Shown here piece by piece: positions 13,318 through 24,341 of a stretch of 64,000 nucleotides of DNA. Each line of letters starts with the position of its first letter. Positions within the stretch are counted from its first letter, which is position 1. This stretch comes from Talpa occidentalis (lineage: Eukaryota > Chordata > Mammalia > Eulipotyphla > Talpidae), in NCBI RefSeq assembly GCF_014898055.3, contig NW_023601322.1, positions 68,166,740-68,230,739 of the forward strand, given 5' to 3'. The notes below the pieces were generated by a model. The model was not told the origin of the DNA. It saw nothing but the letters and a program-made list of their open reading frames with translations, and did no database searches. Position numbers and translations under genes: made by a program.

Positions 13318-13398
13318 GCTGTGTGCGTACACAGGCGCATGCGTGTGGTCGCGTGCACACACATGCGCGCGTGCACACACACACATATACACACACGC
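13318..13398. repeat. Alternating purine-pyrimidine tract with CG steps
   Basis: GTGTGCGTACACAGGCGCATG, then GCGTGCACACACATGCGCGC and ACACACATATACACACACG. Strong alternation with CG/CA steps makes this the best Z-DNA candidate of the window. Confidence 0.75.
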
Positions 13399-13892
13399 CC
13401 CTGCATTTGGAGCACTGAAGCACAGAGGTCATCTGGCTCTCCAGGGGGAGCCTGGCCTTGGTGCAGTTATTCCTCCTCCATCGTGGTAGGGCAGGCATGC
13501 TGTTAGGACACATCTGCGGAGGTATGTAAATATCAGGTTCCCTGCTTCCAGCCCAGACAGGCTCGTGGGAAGGACCTGCTCAAAAGCAGGCTCAGAATCT
13601 GGAGCCCACCCCCACCCCACCCAGGACCACTTTCTCTTAACAAGTTCCTCATGCACTGAGTTCACAGACTTTCCTGCTCATGCTGAGGTACCGCTCTTAC
13701 CCTTCTGCCCACCTACCTTCCTACCCTGTGTCATTTTCCTCTATCCTTTTCCCACCTTTCAAGGACCATAGTTTGTGCAGTTTAAAGGACAAAAGGTACA
13801 GAGACTGTGCCCTGGACTCAAATAATTGAAAGGTGATCTGCCAAATTTGCCCATTGGTGTTGGCAGACCTGAGCAGGGGGATCGGGGGGAGG

Positions 13893-14135
13893 GAAAGGAA
13901 ACTGACATTTATTGGGTGCCAACTATGTGTCAGGCATTCAGCTGGGTGCTTTAAATCTATTATCTTGGTTAATCCTGCACCCACCCTGCAAGGGAGCTAT
14001 TATTATCTTTGTTTTATACATGAGCATAGTGTGGCTCAGAAAGGTTAAATCTCTTGCTCAAAGTCACATGGCCACAGAGAGTCAGAGCCAGAATTTTAAG
14101 CCTAGTCTGTTTGACTACAAATGATAATGTTCTTA
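13893..14135 (-). mobile_element. MIR SINE, nearly full length, antisense
   Basis: The whole MIR text is readable in complement: TGACATTTATTGGGTGCC, ATGTGTCAGGCATTCAGC, TTAATCCTGCACCC, TATACATGAGC, AAAGTCACATGGCC, and the tRNA-like end near TGTTTGACTAC. It is the best preserved MIR of the window. Confidence 0.85.
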
Positions 14136-14879
14136 TGCTGTCTCCCTGGCGATGTATGCCTCTGCCCATCCTCAGGTCCTCCTGGGCCACTGTATTCTGA
14201 GTTTTCCAGGGCTAAGACCTGAGGCTGTGAGCTTGGCCTTCATGCCAGGCCAGGCAGGGCTACCCACAGAAACTGGGGGGTGGGAAAGGGTGGCGTGTGT
14301 AGCAAGGGGTTGCTAGGCTGAGGTTGCAGTGTTGTAACCAGTGGGTTTTCTGCATGGTTGGTCAAGGGCCTGGGGACTGAGCTGAGGTCTCAAAAACACA
14401 ATTAGGAGTTGAGAAAACCGGGTGGTGTAGGATGAAAGGCAGGCAGATGGGCTGAGGAGGCATCTGTGGGGAACTTGGGAGCTTTCCATGGCTGGGGGGC
14501 AGAAGGAACCTCATTAGGGGATAAGAGGGGAGCCACAATGCCCAGCCTGCTATTGTTGCCTTATCGTTCCATCAGCCCTCCAAAGGGCTCCCAGCAGATG
14601 GAACATTCCAGCGGCACTCCTGGGGCTTCTCTTCCTGACCGCAGCTATGGCCCCCAAGAGGGGCCGCAGGAGGTAGACAGGCGCCCCCCAGCCTGACCAT
14701 GACTGACTGGATCCTCGTGGCAGCTCTAGCACTTGGCTGCCCTGGGCTTGGAGAGCAGGAACGACAAACGGCCCCTACTCTTACCTGATCCCTCTACATA
14801 GCCCTAGTCCCGTACACACAAGCTCCTCCCCCACCCAAAGATACACACACAGGCTATCTTTGCCTCAAAACAAACCGTC

Positions 14880-14975
14880 ATTTTAAAGATGATAGTTGAA
14901 GCGCGAAGAGGGTAAGTGACATGTCCAAGGTCACTTAACCAATGAATTTGCTATCCTTCTCAGTCTGCATCCAGA
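14880..14975 (-). mobile_element. MIR SINE fragment, antisense
   Basis: TTTTAAAGATGATAGTTGAAG, then GGTAAGTGACATGTCC and AAGGTCACTTAACC, complement of the MIR core. It abuts a sense MIR-like piece from about 15020. Confidence 0.65.
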
Positions 14976-15019
14976 GTTCAGCCTACCATAGGGAGACAAA
15001 TGGTGCAGTGGGCACAGGA

Positions 15020-15120
15020 GTCATCAGGACATGATTGACAGCCCCATTCCACCTCGTCTCTGTACTGGGACTCAGCATCTTGGAACCATAGTTTCCTTTT
15101 CAGTGAACCTGAGGTTTGCA
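15020..15120 (+). mobile_element. MIR-like fragment
   Basis: TCTGTACTGGGACTCAGC and CATAGTTTCCTTTTCAGTG are a weak MIR match. It ends where the diverged duplication starts, at 15121. Confidence 0.45.
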
Positions 15121-15492
15121 GTGAGGATTAGAGACAACATAGCAGGTGTCAGTGGGAATTGCTACTGGCGGCAGTGGTCTCCAGAGGGTACTCAGAGGCA
15201 GCTGGGATAGTGCCTGAGAGAGGGGCTGAGAGATGAGGCTGGATGGGTGGCAGTGATCATCAAAGCAATGATGACAATCATTTGTGAAGTGGATCTCTGT
15301 TTGGGGTCAGGAGTGACCCATTCAGGCTAGCTCTCTTGGGAAGTCCAGAGCTGCGGATTTCCTTCTGCTAGAAGGGATGGTGTTTGGGAACCTCAAGGTT
15401 GGATCTGATCAAATATCAAGGGCAATGAGATTGCATGGATCCTGAATGAATTCTGGCAGTGGCGAGTACTTGCATAGAAAGGAGGTAACTGT
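15121..15492 (+). repeat. Diverged direct duplication, copy 1
   Basis: It is paralogous to 17661-18026. The ungapped core 15221-15298 (AGGGGCTGAGAGATGAGG... to GTGGATCTCT) aligns with 17754-17831 with about 12 differences in 78 bases by eye. Further shared blocks: GTCAGTGGGAATTGCTA, TTTCCTTCTGCTAGAAG, GGTTGGATCTGAT. No known repeat family is recognised. Confidence 0.8.
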
Positions 15493-15592
15493 GACTGCAG
15501 GCACGTGAAGAGGAATAGCCAGCATTTCCCCAAGAGGCGGGAATGAATAGGCCTCTTCAGTGAAAGAGAATTTCATTGAAAGTGAAAGGAGA

Positions 15593-15866
15593 CGGGCCTC
15601 CCCTGGTGGCACAGGCACTTGAGTGTAGCCCTGTGACACTGTCCGCAGCCTCTGCATCATGGGTTCGATCCCAGCCAGCTGGCGAGATACCCACATGGCA
15701 CGGCAGACCTCTCCTGTCTTGCCCACTGTTCCCCTCAGCAGTGTATTTCAGTCAGTCTGCCTGTTCTCTTCCCCGCTGTCTCTGGTGAATCCTCTCACCC
15801 TCCCACACATCTGGCCTGTACTCTGGTTCTTAAATAAATCTTAAAAAAAAAAAAAAAGAAAGAAAG
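15593..15866 (+). mobile_element. tRNA-derived SINE, subfamily B
   Basis: It carries the GGGCCTCCCCTGGTGGC head, the B box GGTTCGATCCC, subfamily B marks (GAATCCTCTC, CATCTGGCCTGTAC) and an A tail that has grown GAAA repeats. A 14-base duplication AAAGTGAAAGGAGA lies at 15579-15592 and 15867-15880. It sits just past one copy of the diverged duplication (15121-15492). Confidence 0.92.
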
Positions 15867-15880
15867 AAAGTGAAAGGAGA

Positions 15881-17021
15881 GACTTCTGCTTACTCAGTAT
15901 TGGGAATTTTCTACTTTGAAAGAAACTCTTTCTACAGAAGGCATAGCATGCCGTGGGTGTGAGGGAGTATGGGATCTTCTAGTGCAGCATTCCAGTGCCC
16001 ATGGGGAGGCAGACCTCCAGCTCTCCCCTGGGGTAAGAAGGGTCAGCCAGTCAGGTACGGGGCCAGTGTTGACCAGTGTCCCTGGCATTGGGGGTTTGGT
16101 CTCTGGTATGGGTCACTCCAGCTGACCTTTTGGGGGACATGTTAAAAGTGTTGAAATAGTCTGGCTCAAACACAGCTCTACCCCCGGGGAGTCTGAAATT
16201 CTTTTTCTGCTAATGATCCTTTGAAATGATCCTTTTAATCATGTTTCCCCTATGAAGCGTCTGGGACACCACTCTCAACAAATTTTCACTTGTCTCTTTG
16301 TCACAGACGTGCCAGTCCTAGCAGCTCTTTGCTATTTAGACAGAGGCAGGAGCCTGGCAAAGAATGTAACAATTCTGGCCTGCCCTTTAGGAAGCCTCAT
16401 CCTCTGCCCAGCCCCCTGCCCTGGCTTTGAGGGTGTCTGTTACTCCTCTTTTCTTACACTCCAAAACCAAGGTGGTCAGGGCTGAGGCAGAGGAAGCTGG
16501 TAACTGTGAAGCTAGGTAAGGTGGGCACACCTCGCCGGTTACCAGGTAGAGCCTCATTCAGAATCACCACCTATGGAGACCCCTGAAAGAAGCAGCTTTT
16601 GAGGAAAGCTCTTAGCATCAAATAGTGGCCACACTAGGGTCATTCTTTCACCCAAGATGTACTTTTTAAGTTCACTGTAAATGCCCGAGTTAAAATAGTA
16701 ACATAGAAGATAGAAGAAAGAAATAGCACAGAAGACTGGCAAGACATAGACCAATGTGTTTATGATTATCTTTAGGTGGTAAAATAGGTAGTAAAGTTCT
16801 AGTGATTTTATGTCTGCAGTTACTTTTGAAATAAGAAAAAAATAATTCAAATTTCACTTAAAGGATATTAATATAGCATTCATTTGTGCTTCAGTAAAAA
16901 TTAGCCCCGAGTCTTTTCCGAAGAGCAGGATTTGCTAGAGGCATGGAGACCATTTCTGAATTCTTCTACCTCATGTAGTGATAGCATGCCTGATACACAG
17001 CAGGGCCATCACATCTGTGGA

Positions 17022-17052
<31 letters not shown>

Positions 17053-17399
17053 TTAAAGAGCTGATTTGGAGGTGGAAATGAGGAAAGACTGGGAATTCTG
17101 AATCTTTTGCTCTGCAGAGAAGAGAACTTTTCTCTTAAAGGGGAGTGTGGAGACAGGAGACCATTTCTTTGATGGTCAGATTCATCCTATCAGTCTCATT
17201 CCATATGGCTATGGCTATATTATGAACCTTTGAGGAATCCTGTTGATAGAGACATGAGTAATTCTGGACTTGGGAGACTCAGGCTCCTCAAGACTCAGAG
17301 ACCTTGACAGTTAATAGGAGATGATGCCCTTGACAGCTGAACTTGGTGTGCAGAGGGGATCTTGTCTCTAGCCTCTTTTTTATCCCCCATTTCCAATCT
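15881..17399. other. Unique intronic sequence between a SINE and an L2
   Basis: It holds the ATTG microsatellite and a small direct repeat (GATCCTTTGAAATGATCCTTT, about 16215). Nothing else recognised. Confidence 0.5.
17022..17053 (+). repeat. (ATTG)n microsatellite
   Basis: Eight near-perfect tetranucleotide units ending in TTTTAAAG. Confidence 0.93.
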
Positions 17400-17660
17400 G
17401 AAATCTAGTTCTGTAAGTTCCTCCTAAGTAGCTCTCACATCTGCCAGTTTTCTTTATCCTCACTGTTACCATTCTTACCTCACCTAGAATCTCTGCAGCA
17501 GCCTGCTAACTCATCCAATTCCAGGCTTCTATTTTCCACATTTCAGTTAGAGTAAATCTTAATATGCAAACATGACCTTAACACTGTGCTACTTAAAACC
17601 ATCCAGTAGCTTTCTGCAGCATTCAGGATAAAATCCAGATTCCTTGGTGTGCAAGTTCGA
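17400..17660 (+). mobile_element. L2 LINE fragment
   Basis: CAGCAGCCTGCTAACTCATCC, AAAACCATCCAGTAGC and CAGGATAAAATCCAGATTCC match L2 text (ATAGCCTCCTAACTGGTC, AGGATAAAGTCCAAACTCC). Confidence 0.7.
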
Positions 17661-18026
17661 GTGAGGATTAGCAGGTGCCCAGTCAGTGGGAACTGCTATT
17701 AGCAGCAGTAGTCCAAATATTGGCTTAGCTGGGAGGCAAATGGGGCCTGGGACAGGGGCTGAGAGGTTCGGCTGGACTGGTGGCAGTGATCACCCAAACA
17801 GTGGTGACAGTCATTTGAGAAGTGGATCTCTTTAGAGTCAAGACAGGTTAGGTCTAGCTTCCTTCCGCTAGAAGAGCTGGGGGCCAGGAGGGGGGGGGAT
17901 GGGGGTGGGTGTGGTGAGTGTGGTTCCCTGAGGTTGGATGTGATGCAGTGTCTATGAGTATGCATAGACCCTCGTTTGGTTCTGGCTGTGGAGAGTATTT
18001 GCCCCAGGAAAGGAGCTGCTACCTGT
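17661..18026 (+). repeat. Diverged direct duplication, copy 2
   Basis: It begins at GTGAGGATTAGCAGG, directly after L2 text, and ends near GCTACCTGT. It carries a G-rich expansion at 17889-17910 that copy 1 lacks. Length is almost equal to copy 1 (366 versus 372 bases), at a start-to-start distance of 2540 bases. Confidence 0.8.
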
Positions 18027-18520
18027 TTTAGTGTGGTCCAACAAGTGACATTTTTACTAGGGGAGGAGAGTGGAGTATGGGCAGCTTGAGATAAAATTTA
18101 CATACCATAAATTCACCCAAAGCAGTTTTTAATATGTTTACAGCGTTGTTCTCCAACACTACTACCAATTTTAGAGCATTTTCCTCACTCCAGAAAGAAA
18201 CCCCATACTCTTTAGCCTCTGACTATCCTTTCCCTCAGCTCTAGGAAACCACGAATCAGTTCTCTAAATTTACCTATTCTGCACATTTCAGGTATGTGGA
18301 ATTATACACATGGTCTTCTGTGACTGGATTCTTTCACTTAACACATTTTGAAAGTTCGTTTTTGTTGTGACATGTATCAGTGCTTCATTTCTTTTTATTG
18401 ACAAATAGCACCTACACATATACATGCACCGTATTTTATTTAGCCATTCATTGGTTGGTGGACATTTCTACTTTTTGGCTATTGTAAATAATGCTTTTAT
18501 AAACATTTGTGTAAGATTTT

Positions 18521-18819
18521 TTTTTTAAGATTTTTTTTTTAAAAGAATTATTTATTTGTTTGTTTGTTTATTTATTTATTTATTTATACAAGCACTGGGT
18601 ACAGTCAGAAGCGCGGGTGAGAGAATTCACCAGAGCCAGAGCGGGGAGCAGAGCAGGCAGAAGGACCGAAGTACACTGCTGAGGGGAGCAGCGGGCGGCA
18701 GGAGAGGTCTGCGTGCCATGCGGGACCCTCCTGCGGTGGCCGGGGAGCAGCCGGGGATCGAACCGGTACCGCAGAGGCTGCGGGCAGCTTCGCAACGCAG
18801 TGCTCAACCGGGGAGGCCC
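18521..18819 (-). mobile_element. tRNA-derived SINE, subfamily A, inserted in an old L1
   Basis: The SINE is GC-rich and well preserved, with a long T-rich (A-tail) end. The duplication TGTGTAAGATTTT lies at 18508-18520 and 18820-18832. The flanks join into continuous L1 sequence, so the SINE is younger than the L1. It has a short deletion just before the CACCAGAGCC block and an eroded head. Confidence 0.92.
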
Positions 18820-19436
18820 TGTGTAAGATTTTGAATGGACATAAGTTTTTGTTTCTCTGGGAGACACACACCACACACACAACTGGGAGTGGGATTGTGG
18901 GCTCACATGGTAACTCTGTTTTTACATTTTGAGAAAATGCTAGACTGTTTTCCAAAACAGCTGCACCTGTTTATGTTCCCAGCAGTGGTGTGTGAGGGGC
19001 CCAATTTCTGTCCATCTTCACCAATACTTGTCATTTCCTACCTTTTTGATTTTAGTGGGTGTGAACCATCCTTGTGGGTGTGAAGCAGTGTCTAATGGTT
19101 TTGATCTGCATTTCCTTAATGACTAACGATGTGAACATCTTTTCATGTGCTTCTTGGCCATTTGTATATCTTCTTTGGCAAAATAGCTACTTCAGTCCGT
19201 TGACCATTTTTTAATCAGTTTGCTTTTGTTATTATTGTTGTCTTTCGCTCTTTTTTCAATTGAGGTATCTTTTTATTATTGAGTTGTAAGCAACTTTATA
19301 TATTTCACCATCCTAACAATATTAAATTTTCTGGTTTATGAGCATAGGATACGTTTACATTTACTTAGATCTGCGTTTATTTCTTTCAACTATGTATTTT
19401 GTAATTTTGACAGTTTAAATTTGACACTTGTTTTGT

Positions 19437-19757
19437 TCAAGTTGTTCCTAGATATTTTATTCTTTTGATGTTATTGTAAGTAAAGTTGTTTTTCAATTTC
19501 ATTTTTTTATTATTCATGGTAAGTGTATAGAAATTACACACACACACATACACACACACAAATACATGGTATCTGTATTCCAAAAACTTGATGAACTCAC
19601 TTATTAGTGCTAATAGTTTTTTAGAATTTTCTATGTACAAGATCATGTCATCTGTAAAGAAAGATAGTTTTACTTCTTCCTTTCCAATGTGGATACCTTT
19701 TATAATTTTCTTGCCTTTCCATGGTTGAAAAAAATCAAAACCCAGTATTTGGGACAT
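19437..19757 (-). pseudogene. LINE-1 ORF2 reverse-transcriptase fragment
   Basis: On the minus strand the frame reads [20 protein letters not shown] then [10 protein letters not shown]. This is the catalytic FxDD block of the L1 reverse transcriptase (FTDD here) and its usual DMILYIEN continuation. Downstream it runs into a CA microsatellite (read as [10 protein letters not shown]) and ends near IKYLGTT. The first dozen or so codons derive from the neighbouring hAT element, not from L1. It is non-functional. Confidence 0.85.
19536..19561 (+). repeat. (CA)n microsatellite in an L1 RT fragment
   Basis: A CA run broken by one TA step. It arose inside the L1 fragment and shifts its reading. Confidence 0.9.
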
Positions 19758-21905
19758 ATGAATATTTTATGAAATTCAAATTTTAGTGCCCATAAGTAAG
19801 TGGTTTCTTTGGGTATGCATAGTCACACTCGCTTATTTACATATTATCTGTGACTGTTTTTGCACTATAGTAGCAAGGTGAGTGGTTACAGTAAAGGCCA
19901 TCTGTGACACTATCACTGCATGCTGAACCTGACGGTGTTCCAAGTCACAAGTATATTTTTTATTACTAACACACATTCTTCATGTCAAAACCAAAAAAGA
20001 AAAGTGGACTTTGAATATCATATTGTTGAGTTCACTGTGGACTGTTGATTATTTGTTTTAGAATTACACAACAAAGAATTATATTTCTTGTACAATGACA
20101 TTATAGCTGTGCTGAAAGAGCACAATATACGTCAACATTCCCAAACTAAATATTCATCACAGTAGTCCCAAGTCACAGGAAGTTATGGTTAGAAAAATTA
20201 GAAAATTAAAAATGGAATATCTCTTCACAGCAGAATTTCTTCACCAAAATAAAAAATGAAAATCAGGCCGCAACCAAAGTAAGTTTCCGAGCCTCATTTG
20301 TTAGCATGCAAAGAAAACTGTTTACAAATGGTGAGTTAATTAAATCGTATTTGATTGTAGCAACTGAAGAATGTGTCCAGAGAAAATAAACTCACTTAAA
20401 TAAACTCACTTAGCCATTCTGCAAGAATAGTTGTTCAAAGAGTTGAGGATAATAGAAGCAACATAAATAGTAAATGAAAGAACAAATCAAATGATTTCCA
20501 CCGGTTTTCCTTGGCTTTGGATGAGTTGACAGATGTCAATGATACTGACCAATTACTATTGTTTATTTGAGCAATCAATGCCAAGCTTGAAGTGACTGGA
20601 GAATTAGCCTCTAAGAATAGTCTACATAGAGCAACTAAAGGAAACACTAATTCAGTACAACCTAAAGTGGAATCTATTTAAGATGTTCCGTAACTAACCA
20701 TGGCAAAAATATGTGGAGCAGAAAATGGTAAAGTTGGGCAAATGTACAAAACTTGTGAAAATGTGAGACGTTTAAGGTCTGTTACTATTGTGTCATCCAT
20801 CGGTAGATGCTCAGAGGAAAGGATTTTTTATCTGTCATGTGTTACTGAGCTACTAGTGTCAACAATGAACTTCATATGTATAATAGAGAGATATAAGATA
20901 CATTGTTGGGAACTCAGCTATTGACAGGCCTGTACATTTTTTTCAGAAATAAGAGATAATATATTTATCACTCAGCCTTTTGATAATGCTTAACAGTAGT
21001 AAAGTTTGAATGTAAAGTTTTATTTAATCCTCAACCATATTATCAAATGGCTTTGAAATTTAGCTTTGACTCAGACCTTAAAATATTTACTAACAAATTA
21101 AACCAAAAACTAGAAGGCAAAACAATGCTTTTTTTGTGGAATTTATATTGTGGCAATAACCTCCACTATGACTGATGCTGTTTGACAAGTAATGTCAAGG
21201 TATTTCATATACTCATCATGCTGTTAGAAGTTGAAATAAGACAGGATCTCCAGTCCCACACAAATTTGCAGTAAATAGATTTTCTCGATATAAACTATAG
21301 TTCTACCTGAGTTTTGTCCAACTTTGATGCAAGTGCAAAGGAAATTTCCATATTTCATTTCATTTAACTGCATTTGAGGAGCTTCCACCTAATCTTCACT
21401 TGGAAATGACTAATCTACAATAAAATGACAGGCTAAAAGGCAAATATCAAGAGAAGAATCTAATAGAATTCTATAAATATCTTCCAAGTGATGAATATGC
21501 GCAATTAAAATCATATGCTCATGACTTGATATCAATATTTGGCAGTACTTATCTGTGTGAAAAGACATTTTCAAAGATGAAATACATAAAATCTCACTAC
21601 CCATCAGCATTTACAGGGAAACACTTGCAATCAGTGTTGATGACAGGGAACACTAACTTTCCATTCCCATCGAGGGAAATGTTTCCCTCTTACAGAAAGA
21701 GTTCCATTGTTCTCAATAGTAAACTTGTATTACAAAACATTGTACTCAACTAACATGTTTTTAATTTCATCATCAAAAAAATGTAAAAATTAATATTTTT
21801 TTCTTGTTGTAATAAGTACCTACAGAATATCCTAGATTTCACCTCTTGGCTCACAAAGTCCGAAATATTATCTGGTCCTTTATAGAAAAAGTTTGCTGAC
21901 CTCCA
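19719..21905 (+). mobile_element. Fossil autonomous hAT (Charlie-like) DNA transposon
   Basis: The left part (19719-19915) and right end (21840-21905, ATTATCTGGTCCTTTATAG then AAAAAGTTTGCTGACC) match the ends of ancient mammalian hAT-Charlie elements as I remember them (GGCCCTTTACAGAAAAAG, TTTGCCGACCCCTG). Between them lies a decayed transposase gene. The left terminal repeat is lost where it meets L1 sequence, and the right terminal repeat is eroded. The many stops mark it as long dead. Confidence 0.85.
19982..21753 (+). pseudogene. hAT transposase pseudogene (BED finger, catalytic core and C-terminal dimerisation domain remnants)
   Basis: Frame-by-frame reading recovers a hAT transposase in order. 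A start like MSKPKKKSG lies at 19982. A BED-finger tail reads LYNDIIAVLKEHNIRQHSQ (about 20090). Then come FTNGELIKSYLIVATEE (about 20325), FHRFSLALDELTDVNDTDQ (about 20500, the block around the first catalytic Asp), KICGAENGKVGQMYKTCENV (about 20706) and DSDLKIFTNKLNQKLEGK (about 21068). The C-terminal dimerisation block is FGSTYLCEKTFSKMKYIKSH (about 21538). Known: this lineage gave rise to host genes such as GTF2IRD2 and ZBED/FAM200-type genes. Stops and frameshifts between blocks rule out a working enzyme. Confidence 0.88.
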
Positions 21906-22200
21906 GCTTATAAGATGAGCACCCAGCCCCTAACTATTTCCTCCTCTGGTGTTCCAAGTCCACTTACCTACCTGCAATGGCCTGGTGACACACTTCCTCT
22001 TCTTTGCAAGTGCTTTTCCCTCTGCCTGGAATGCTCTTCTTCTTTTCCCCACTCCATTGGCTCACTTTTTATTGTTTTTCAGTCTTAGCTTAGATACAAC
22101 TTCTTCAAGAAACTACTTAGTATTTAGAGCAACGTGAGAGAAATAGCCTTCCTACAACTGTCCACAGCACCCTAGACCTCTCCTATATCAATAATCTTTT
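21906..22200 (+). mobile_element. L2 LINE 3' region
   Basis: CTTTGCAAGTGCTTTTCCC, TGCCTGGAATGCTCTTCTTC and TCAGTCTTAGCTTAGATAC are standard L2 3' text. It lies between the hAT fossil and a SINE. Confidence 0.75.
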
Positions 22201-22214
22201 TGGTGTTTTTTTTT

Positions 22215-22487
22215 AGTTTTTTTTTTTGAAAGATTTATTTATTTATACAAGAACCAGGGTACAGGCCAGATGTACGGGAGGGTGAGAGGATTCACCAGAG
22301 ACAGAGTGGGGAACAGAACAGGCAGACTGACTGAAATACACTGCTGAGGGGAGCAGTGGGCAAGACAGGAGAGGTCTGCCGCGCCTTTGGGATTCTCCCT
22401 GGCTGGCTGGGATCGAACCCGCACTGCAGAGGCTGCGGACAGCTTCACACTCAACCTCCTTCGCCACCTCCTTCGCCAGGGAAGCCC
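22215..22487 (-). mobile_element. tRNA-derived SINE, subfamily B, abutting a young L1 tail
   Basis: The body reads on the minus strand with subfamily B marks. The head is slightly rearranged (CCTTCGCCACCT appears as a short doubling). It lies directly against the poly-A end of the L1 at 22488. The flanks are T-rich low-complexity sequence, so the target duplication is imprecise. Confidence 0.88.
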
Positions 22488-23085
22488 TCTTTTTGTTTTG
22501 TTTTGTTTTATATATTTTTATGTTATTTTTCATTTTTGCACAATGTATGCATTTTCATCTTGGTTATATTCCCCATACAATTCCCACCCCTCTTATTTTG
22601 ACCCTAATCCCACCTCCCCTCCCCCCCTTTAGTGTGTCTCTGGTTTATAGTTGCTCGTTGATTTTGATTTTTACTTTATTATAATTAGTCTTTTTCCTGG
22701 TCCCTTATTTAGGTTTTCTAAATTCCTGCTATAAGTGAGACCATCCGGTATTTTTCTTTTTCTTTCTGGCTTATTTCGCTGAGCATGATCCCTTCCGGCT
22801 CCATCCATGTTGCTGCGAATTGCATGAGTTTATTATCTGTTTTGATTGCTGAGTAATATTCCGTTGTGTATATGTACCACATCTTCTTGATCCCGTCATC
22901 TATTTTTGGACATTGGGTTGTTTCCAAAGTTTAGCTATTGTAAATAGTGCTCCTATAAACTTAGGGTTGCAGGTGCCCTTTTGAATTAATGATTTTGTGT
23001 CCTTTGGGTAAATGCCTAGGAGTGGAATTGCTGGATCATATGGAAGCTCCATCTTTAGCAGGTTGGGGAATCTCCACACAGCTTT
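22488..23085 (-). mobile_element. Young LINE-1, 5'-truncated 3' end, antisense
   Basis: On the minus strand: the ORF2 C-terminus (GIKKMWYIYTTEYYSAIKTD, ending SLIAGI at 22718), then a 3'UTR and an A-rich tail at 22488-22510. It closely resembles the copy at 24342-25430, so both belong to the same recent lineage. The ORF carries a few frame breaks upstream of 22927. Confidence 0.88.
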
Positions 23086-23787
23086 TTTGGTTTTTAATGC
23101 ACGTGGCAGAAAGCCTAAGAATGCATAATAAAAATGAAGTCTTCTCCCTATATCAGACCCCAGATGCTGAATTCCTCTTCCTAGAGGCTACCCTATTACA
23201 TTTTTGGGGGGGATTCTTCTAGAAATTTCCTCAGGCTAAATGGGACATACATATCCCCCCACCCCGTGCCCCCATGACAGTATACTATATATACATCGTT
23301 CTGTACCTAGTTTTTTTTTTCATGTGCTATAAACTTTGGACCTTATTCTATAAGTATCATATAGAACTGCTTTGTGCCTTTTTTTTAATTGAGAAAATTT
23401 ACATACAATGAATTTCATTAACTTTAAGGGTACAGTTCTGTGAGTTTTGGCCAGTGCATTCAGACATATAAAACACTGTAATCTTATTATAAAACATTTC
23501 CATGACCTCAAAAACTTCCCTCACACCCCAGGCGATCCCTGATTTGCTTTTCATCACTGTTCATTAAATTTGTCTTTCTAAAATTTCAATTTAAATGGAA
23601 TCACAATGTCGGTAGTCTTGTGTCTGGCTTCCTGAGATTCGTCTGTGTTGTTGCAGAGGTTGTGTTTCCCCTCGTGATTGCTAAGTCATAATCCATTGTA
23701 TAGATTCATCACAGTGTCTTTACCTGCTGATGGGCATTTTGATTGTTTTCAGCTGGAGATAATTAAAATTGTAAAGAATGTTTGTGG

Positions 23788-24048
23788 GGCCTCCCCTGGT
23801 GGTGCAGTGGTTGAGCACTGGGCTGTGAAGCCGCCCATAGCCTCTGCAGCACCGGTTTGATCACCAGCCAGCAAGGGTCCCACATGGCACAACAGACCTC
23901 TCCTGCCATGCCCGCTGCTCCCCTCAGCAGTGTATTTCATCAGTCTGTCTGTTCTGTTCCCCGCTCTGGTGAATTCTCTCACCCTCCCGCACTTTGGACT
24001 GTACCCAGTGCTTGTATAAATAAATCTTTAAAAAAAAAAAAAAAAGAA
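23788..24048 (+). mobile_element. tRNA-derived SINE, subfamily A tail, inserted in an old L1
   Basis: It has the GGCCTCCCCTGGTGGTGC head and a TATAAATAAATCTTTA(n) tail. Flanking AAGAATGTTTGTGG (23774-23787) and AAGAACATTTGTGG (24049-24062) are a target duplication with two differences, so this copy is older than those with perfect repeats. It interrupts the old antisense L1. Confidence 0.92.
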
Positions 24049-24341
24049 AAGAACATTTGTGGACAAGACTTTGTGTGGACATGCTTTTCTTTTTCTCGGA
24101 TTAATACCTAGGAGTGGCATGGCAGGGTGGCATTGGAGGTGTATGTTTAATTTTTTTTAAAGAAACTACCAAACTCTGTACCATTGTACTTTCCTAGCAG
24201 CGGTTCTTGAGAGTTATGGTTTTTCCACATCGTACCCAACCTTTTTTATGATCGTTCTCTCTAATCTTGGTTGTTCTGGTGGATATACAGTAGTGACTCA
24301 CTGTGATTGTAATTTGTGTTTCCCTGATGACTAATGATTTA

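Larger units (their letters stand above)
18080..19717 (-). mobile_element. Old LINE-1, 3' part, antisense, split by a SINE
   Basis: The plus strand reads as the complement of an L1 3' end and ORF2. It runs from the 3' region (18080-18520) through the ORF2 C-terminal part (18833-19200, for example CCAGCAGTGGTGTG and GATTTGCATTTCCTTAATGAC-like text) to reverse-transcriptase sequence at 19437-19717. Internal sequence is missing between about 19200 and 19400. The upstream L1 part is cut off by the hAT element at about 19718. Confidence 0.85.

Noticed and set aside
18835..19083. Small ORF resembling a membrane protein
   Set aside because: It is the antisense reading of an old L1 3' region.
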